From positions 1 through 10,354 of the forward strand of contig JACMOY010000027.1 of assembly GCA_014377795.1 (NCBI GenBank): DNA of 10,354 nt, given 5' to 3'. Source of the stretch: Actinomycetota bacterium. Lineage in GTDB: Bacteria; Actinomycetota; Actinomycetes; Actinomycetales; Angustibacteraceae. This document shows, piece after piece, positions 6,664-10,354 of this stretch. The position numbers were made by a program, and so were the translations under genes. Position 1 is the first letter of the stretch, and the number at the start of each line of letters is the position of its first letter. The notes under the pieces are model-generated. The model had not been told where the DNA came from. It saw only the letters and a list, made by a program, of their open reading frames with translations, and did not search any database.

Positions 6664-8160
6664 GTGAGCGCGCCGTCCGCGGACGTCGCCGGGGCAGCGG
6701 CGCTCCCCGCCGGCCTCGGGGCGGCCGGCTTCACCGTCGATCGCCTGGACGCGTTGTGGGGCCCGGTGGCGCGGGCCGCGCTGCACCGCGAGTGCCCGCT
6801 GCCCGCCGTCCGGGCCCTGGCGGGGCGCGACGTGCCGGCGGCCACCCTGGCGCGGCTGTGGGTGCTGGGGTTGCCGGTCACGCGGACGGCGCTGGATGAC
6901 GCGCTGCCGGCCACCGGAACGGCAGGTGCCGAGGCCCTCGGCCTGGTGGCGCCGGCCGGGCCGCAGCCGGACGACCCGGTGCGCCCGCTGGTCGACCTGC
7001 GGCCCTACGCCGCGGACGACGTGCACTGGTGGCTGGCGTCCGACCTCGGCGAGCGCATGCACGGCGGGCCGCTCGCCGACGACCACGTGCTGGGTGTCGG
7101 CGGTGCGTCGCTGACCCTGGCCCGCTGGACGCCGCGCACCCGGGTGACGCGGGCGCTGGACGTCGGCACCGGCTGCGGCGTGCAGGCGTTCCATCTGTCG
7201 CGGCACGCCGGTGCCGTCGTGGCGACCGACACCTCCGCCCGCTGCCTCGCGTTCACCGCCTTCAACGCGGCGCTGAACCGGGTGATGCTCGACCTGCGCC
7301 GCGGCAGCCTGCTCGAGCCGGTGGCGGGCGAGCGGTTCGACCTGGTCGTCAGCAACCCGCCGTTCGTCATCACCCCGCGGGCGCCGGGCGTGCCGACGTA
7401 CGAGTACCGCGACGCAGGCCTGGCCGGGGACGAGCTGGTGCGCCGCCTGGTCGGGGGACTGGCCGACGTCCTGGCGCCCGGCGGCGTGGCCCAGCTGCTC
7501 GGCAACTGGGAGCAGCACGCAGGTCAGGGGTGGGCCGAGCGGGTGGCCAGCTGGCTGCCGCCCGGGCTGGACGCGTGGGTCGTCCAGCGTGAGGTGCAGG
7601 ACCCCGCCGAGTACGCCGAGACCTGGGCCCGCGACGGTGGGCACCGACCGGGCACAGCCGCCCACACCGCTCTGCTCGACGCGTGGCTGGGCGACTTCAT
7701 AGCGCGAGGGGTCGAGGGGGTCGGGTTCGGTGTCATCACGCTGCGCCGACCGGCGCGGACGGGGCCGCCGATGCGCCGGTTCGACGAGCTGACCGCAGGC
7801 TCGGGACCGATGGGGCACGTGGTGGTCGACGTTCTGGCGGCGCACGACTGGCTGAGCGCGAACGACCTGCTCTCGGCGACGCTGGTGGTGGCCGACGACG
7901 TCACCGAGGAGCGCTACGGGCGGCCCGGCGCCGAGGACCCCGAGGTCGTGCTGCTGCGTCAGGGCGGCGGGCTGCAGCGCGCCGTCCGCGCCGACACCGC
8001 ACTGGCCGGGCTGGTCGGCGCCTGCGACGGCGAGCTCAGCGTGGGGCGACTGGTGGGTGCGCTCGCCCAGCTGCTTGACGAGCCGGTCGAGGCCCTCGCG
8101 GCCCGGCTGCTCCCCGCCGTGCGCGGTCTGGTCGCCGACGGCCTGCTCCTGCCCACCTGA
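6664..8160 (+). CDS. Class I SAM-dependent methyltransferase with NPPF motif, three-part architecture
   Basis: This encodes 498 residues. The central Rossmann methyltransferase carries motif I A-L-D-V-G-T-G-C-G-V-Q (about 164-174), an acidic residue after the next strand (V-V-A-T-D-T-S), and catalytic motif IV V-S-N-P-P-F (Asn231-Pro-Pro-Phe234), the signature of enzymes that methylate amide or exocyclic amino nitrogens (PrmC/HemK, RsmC, N6-adenine types). Before it is R-M-H-G-G-P-L-A-D-D-H-V-L-G-V-G-G-A-S (residues about 131-149), strongly typical of a family conserved in actinobacteria beside hppA and topA. About 110 N-terminal and 160 C-terminal residues form extra domains I do not recognise functionally; the C-terminal end looks helical, like a small wing or lid. 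The substrate (rRNA, tRNA or protein) cannot be told from sequence. The start GTG at 6664 is preferred over GTG at 6661 because GGAG is 7 nt away. The gene may be read through from hppA or have its own promoter within hppA. Confidence 0.88.
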   Translation: MSAPSADVAGAAALPAGLGAAGFTVDRLDALWGPVARAALHRECPLPAVRALAGRDVPAATLARLWVLGLPVTRTALDDALPATGTAGAEALGLVAPAGPQPDDPVRPLVDLRPYAADDVHWWLASDLGERMHGGPLADDHVLGVGGASLTLARWTPRTRVTRALDVGTGCGVQAFHLSRHAGAVVATDTSARCLAFTAFNAALNRVMLDLRRGSLLEPVAGERFDLVVSNPPFVITPRAPGVPTYEYRDAGLAGDELVRRLVGGLADVLAPGGVAQLLGNWEQHAGQGWAERVASWLPPGLDAWVVQREVQDPAEYAETWARDGGHRPGTAAHTALLDAWLGDFIARGVEGVGFGVITLRRPARTGPPMRRFDELTAGSGPMGHVVVDVLAAHDWLSANDLLSATLVVADDVTEERYGRPGAEDPEVVLLRQGGGLQRAVRADTALAGLVGACDGELSVGRLVGALAQLLDEPVEALAARLLPAVRGLVADGLLLPT

Positions 8161-8169
8161 CCAACCCCG

Positions 8170-8223
8170 CACCTGCTGCACTACCTGCCGCCGCGCGGGC
8201 CGCGACACGTAGTGCAGCAAGTG
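8170..8223. terminator. Inverted repeat between convergent genes, probable bidirectional terminator
   Basis: The arms 8170-8184 (CACCTGCTGCACTAC) and 8209-8223 (GTAGTGCAGCAAGTG) pair at 14 of 15 positions, with 11 contiguous matches innermost. The 24-nt interior is GC-rich and can fold further. The element lies 9 bp after the methyltransferase stop and 16 bp from the dehydrogenase stop, the position expected of a shared terminator. No T-run is present on either strand. Confidence 0.65.
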
Positions 8224-8239
8224 CTGCCTCGGGGGTCGG

Positions 8240-9058
8240 TCAGCCGCCGTGGGCGGCGAGCGACACGGGCTGCCACTGGCGCCAGGTGGCCAGGCGCTGC
8301 TCGTAGTCGGCCGTGGCGATGGCCAGCGGCGCCTCGCCGAAGAAGATCCTCAGCGGCGGCTCGTCCGCGTCCACGACCTGCAGGATCGCGGCCCGGGTGG
8401 CGACGGGGTCGCCGGGGGTGCCGCGGCGGCTGGGCCGGTTGGCGGCGGCCTCGCGGACGCCGTCGTACGCCGCGATCGGCGTCGCGTGACGGGCCGAGGC
8501 GCCGCCCCAGTCGGTGGAGTAGCCGCCGGGCTCGACCAGGGTCACCTTGATGCCGAAGCCGGCGACCTCCTGCGCCAGGGCCTGGCTGATGCCCTCGAGC
8601 GCCCACTTGGAGGCGTGGTAGATGCCGACGGTGGGGAACGCCGAGATCCCGCCGATCGACGACACCTGGACGATGTGGCCGCTGCCCTGCTCGCGCAGGA
8701 AGGGCAGCGCCGCCTGGGTGACCCACAGGGCACCGAACAGGTTGGTCTCGATCTGGTCGCGGGACTCGGCCTCGCTGAGCTCCTCGACCATGCCGAACTG
8801 GCCGTACCCGGCGTTGTTGACGATGACGTCGAGGCGGCCGAACCGCTCGTGCGCGGCCTGGACGGCGGCGATGCAGGCCGCGCGGTCGGTGACGTCGAGA
8901 GCGAGCGGCAGCACGGCGTCGCCGTACGTGCTCACCAGGTCGTCCAGCGTGGCGGTGTCGCGGGCGGTGGCGGCGACGCGGTCGCCCCGGTCGAGGGCGG
9001 CGATGGCCCACTCGCGGCCGAAGCCGCGCGAGGTTCCGGTGATGAACCAGGTCTTCAT
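8240..9058 (-). CDS. Short-chain dehydrogenase/reductase (classical SDR)
   Basis: This encodes 272 residues. The ATG (complement of 9056-9058) follows GGAAAGGAAACTGAC, a good ribosome-binding site; the frame is open to 9295 but that extension reads through the promoter region. Classical SDR marks: T-G-T-S-R-G-F-G cofactor loop (7-14), D-V-T after strand 4 (55-57), N-N-A-G (81-84), catalytic Asn106, Ser134, Tyr147 and Lys151 (Y-H-A-S-K), then P-G-G-Y-S-T-D (the P-G motif after strand 6). Arg11 in the glycine loop, with T-A-R-D after strand 2 (31-34), favours NADP(H). The C-terminal variable region decides the substrate and is not recognisable to me. It is transcribed divergently from topA and convergent with the methyltransferase gene. 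It is not part of the conserved block as I recall it and may be a local acquisition, though its base composition matches its neighbours. Confidence 0.93.
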   Translation of the reverse strand: MKTWFITGTSRGFGREWAIAALDRGDRVAATARDTATLDDLVSTYGDAVLPLALDVTDRAACIAAVQAAHERFGRLDVIVNNAGYGQFGMVEELSEAESRDQIETNLFGALWVTQAALPFLREQGSGHIVQVSSIGGISAFPTVGIYHASKWALEGISQALAQEVAGFGIKVTLVEPGGYSTDWGGASARHATPIAAYDGVREAAANRPSRRGTPGDPVATRAAILQVVDADEPPLRIFFGEAPLAIATADYEQRLATWRQWQPVSLAAHGG

Positions 9059-9221
9059 GTCAGTTTCCTTTCCAGGTGCGGGAAGGTCCCAGTCTAACCG
9101 GAAGCGATCTCCGGATACTGCGGACCGGGCGTGGGTCAGGGACCACGTCCCGCAGGCGTTACCGTCGTGACCGTTTACCAAAGGCACAGACCATCCCAGA
9201 CCAGCTCCGGAAGGCAGGCTC
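9059..9221. promoter_or_regulatory. Divergent promoter region of the dehydrogenase and topA genes
   Basis: 163 bp with no gene. For the dehydrogenase, TAGACT on the minus strand (9091-9096) is a plausible -10, about 30 bp from the start codon, with a poor -35. An inverted repeat CCGGA-N7-TCCGG (9098-9114) sits just upstream of that -10 and could be an operator. Closer to topA is the palindrome GGGACcacGTCCC (9139-9151). TACCGT (9160-9165) is a possible topA -10 without a convincing -35. GGAAGG (9209-9214), 7 nt before GTG, is the topA ribosome-binding site. Confidence 0.45.
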
Positions 9222-10354
9222 GTGGCCGGCTCGAAGTCCGACTCCACCCCGCGGCGCCTCGTCATCGTCGAGTCGCCCGCGAAGGCGAAGACCATCGCGG
9301 GGTACCTCGGTGCCGGGTACGACGTCGAGGCGAGCGTCGGTCACATCCGCGACCTCGCCCAGCCCAGCGAGCTGCCCGCCGAGATGAAGAAGGGCCCCTT
9401 CGGCAAGTTCGCCGTCGACGTCGACAGCGGCTTCGAGCCCTACTACGTGGTCGACGTCGACAAGCGCAAGAAGGTCGCCGAGCTCAAGCGCCTGCTCAAG
9501 GACGCTGACGAGCTCTACCTGGCGACGGACGAGGACCGCGAGGGCGAGGCCATCGCATGGCACCTGCTCGAGACGTTGCAGCCCAAGGTCCCGGTGCACC
9601 GCATGGTGTTCCACGAGATCACCCGCGAGGCTCTGCAGCGCGCGCTGACCTCGACGCGCGACCTGGACGAGCGGCTCGTCGACGCGCAGGAGACCCGGCG
9701 CATCCTCGACCGGCTGTACGGGTACGAGCTGTCGCCCGTGCTGTGGCGCAAGGTCGGCCCGGGCCTGTCGGCCGGTCGCGTGCAGTCCGTCGCGACCCGC
9801 CTGGTCGTCGAGCGCGAGCGCGAGCGGATGGCGTTCGGCTCGGCCGCGTACTGGGACCTCACCGCCACCTTCGCCCCGCAGGAGGCTGACGCCGCAGGCT
9901 TCGCGGCCCGCCTGACGTCGGTCGACGGCGCGCGGGTGGCCAGCGGCAAGGACTTCGACGACCGCGGTCAGCTGCGCTCGGCAACCACGGTGCACCTGGA
10001 CCAGGCGGCCGCGACGACGCTGGCTGCCGCGCTCGAGGGCGTCGACGTCACCGTCCGCTCAGTCGAGGAGAAGCCCTACACCCGCCGTCCCGCAGCGCCT
10101 TTCACGACCTCGACGCTGCAGCAGGAGGCCAGCCGCAAGCTGCGGTTCTCCTCCCGCCACGCGATGCGCGTCGCGCAGACGTTGTACGAGAACGGTTTCA
10201 TCACCTACATGCGCACCGACTCGACGGTGCTGTCGAGTGAGGCGCTGACGGCCGCGCGCTCGCAGGCCGCCGAGCTGTACGGGCCCGAGTACGTGCCGGA
10301 CAAGCCGCGGGTCTACACCAGCAAGTCCAAGAACGCGCAGGAGGCACACGAGGC
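9222..10354 (+). CDS. topA: DNA topoisomerase I (type IA), 3' partial
   Basis: The gene runs off the right edge; 377 codons are visible of an enzyme that is usually about 900 residues in actinobacteria. It relaxes negatively supercoiled DNA through a transient 5'-phosphotyrosyl break. The TOPRIM domain starts at [15 protein letters not shown] (11-25; metal/catalytic Glu17) and carries [12 protein letters not shown] (Asp103, Asp105, Glu107). Further marks are [22 protein letters not shown] (from 183) and the active-site segment I-T-Y-M-R-T-D-S with catalytic Tyr329. The last visible residues (N-A-Q-E-A-H-E-A) lead into the conserved H-E-A-I-R-P motif. The start is GTG at 9222, set by GGAAGG 7 nt upstream and the usual 10-15-residue leader before the TOPRIM strand. 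Zinc or lysine-rich C-terminal regions lie outside the window. Confidence 0.97.
   Translation, partial: MAGSKSDSTPRRLVIVESPAKAKTIAGYLGAGYDVEASVGHIRDLAQPSELPAEMKKGPFGKFAVDVDSGFEPYYVVDVDKRKKVAELKRLLKDADELYLATDEDREGEAIAWHLLETLQPKVPVHRMVFHEITREALQRALTSTRDLDERLVDAQETRRILDRLYGYELSPVLWRKVGPGLSAGRVQSVATRLVVERERERMAFGSAAYWDLTATFAPQEADAAGFAARLTSVDGARVASGKDFDDRGQLRSATTVHLDQAAATTLAAALEGVDVTVRSVEEKPYTRRPAAPFTTSTLQQEASRKLRFSSRHAMRVAQTLYENGFITYMRTDSTVLSSEALTAARSQAAELYGPEYVPDKPRVYTSKSKNAQEAHE

Noticed and set aside
6451..8220. 589-codon minus-strand open frame opposite the methyltransferase
   Set aside because: It spans the hppA end, the terminator and the whole methyltransferase gene and has no recognisable motif; it is a coding shadow.
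9059..9295. N-terminal extension of the dehydrogenase
   Set aside because: The extra 79 codons run through the promoter region and into topA, have no domain character, and the internal ATG at 9058 has a good ribosome-binding site and begins exactly at the SDR cofactor strand.
9159..9995. 278-codon minus-strand open frame opposite topA
   Set aside because: It is antisense to the conserved TOPRIM region of topA and lacks any domain.

Overview
The window is very GC-rich DNA with strong third-position G/C bias, GTG as well as ATG starts, and gene families typical of Actinobacteria. The gene order helicase / anti-sigma module / proton-pumping pyrophosphatase / methyltransferase / topA, with a TadE-like gene beyond the helicase, matches what I recall of the topA neighbourhoods of Streptomyces (bldG, apgA, hppA, topA) and Mycobacterium. 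A Micrococcales-type actinobacterium is a reasonable guess, but the sequence alone does not fix the genus. This looks like conserved chromosomal core. I see no insertion sequence, phage gene, CRISPR array, tRNA or rRNA.

Layout. Left edge, plus strand: the 3' part of a TadE-like secreted or membrane-anchored protein gene (1-336). It converges on two minus-strand genes: a small LapA-like membrane protein with a charged, repeat-bearing tail (365-868) and, upstream of it, a DECH-box helicase of the MrfA/YprA type with a C-terminal cysteine cluster (918 to about 3275). Diverging from the helicase on the plus strand is a BldG-like anti-sigma-factor antagonist (3340-3699), followed 15 bp later by a small degenerate GHKL protein, the presumed partner (3715-4122). 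Next comes hppA (4247-6604), a K+-insensitive H+-pumping pyrophosphatase with its own probable promoter. A perfect 14-bp GC hairpin closes hppA and abuts a class I methyltransferase gene with an NPPF motif (6664-8160). That gene converges on a minus-strand short-chain dehydrogenase (8240-9058), with an inverted repeat between them. A 163-bp divergent promoter region separates the dehydrogenase from topA (9222 to the right edge, 3' truncated).

How the parts relate. The two plus-strand regulatory genes form a partner-switching module that would control one or more sigma factors encoded elsewhere. HppA couples PPi hydrolysis to proton export. The helicase and TopA are DNA-maintenance enzymes. 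The dehydrogenase is the only member that does not belong to the remembered conserved block and may be a local insertion. I found no clearly new biological system. The most interesting items are a ribosome-binding site buried in the hppA terminator hairpin, the loss of key ATP-binding residues in the anti-sigma partner, the in-frame 15-bp repeats in the LapA-like gene, and the inverted repeat between the methyltransferase and the dehydrogenase.
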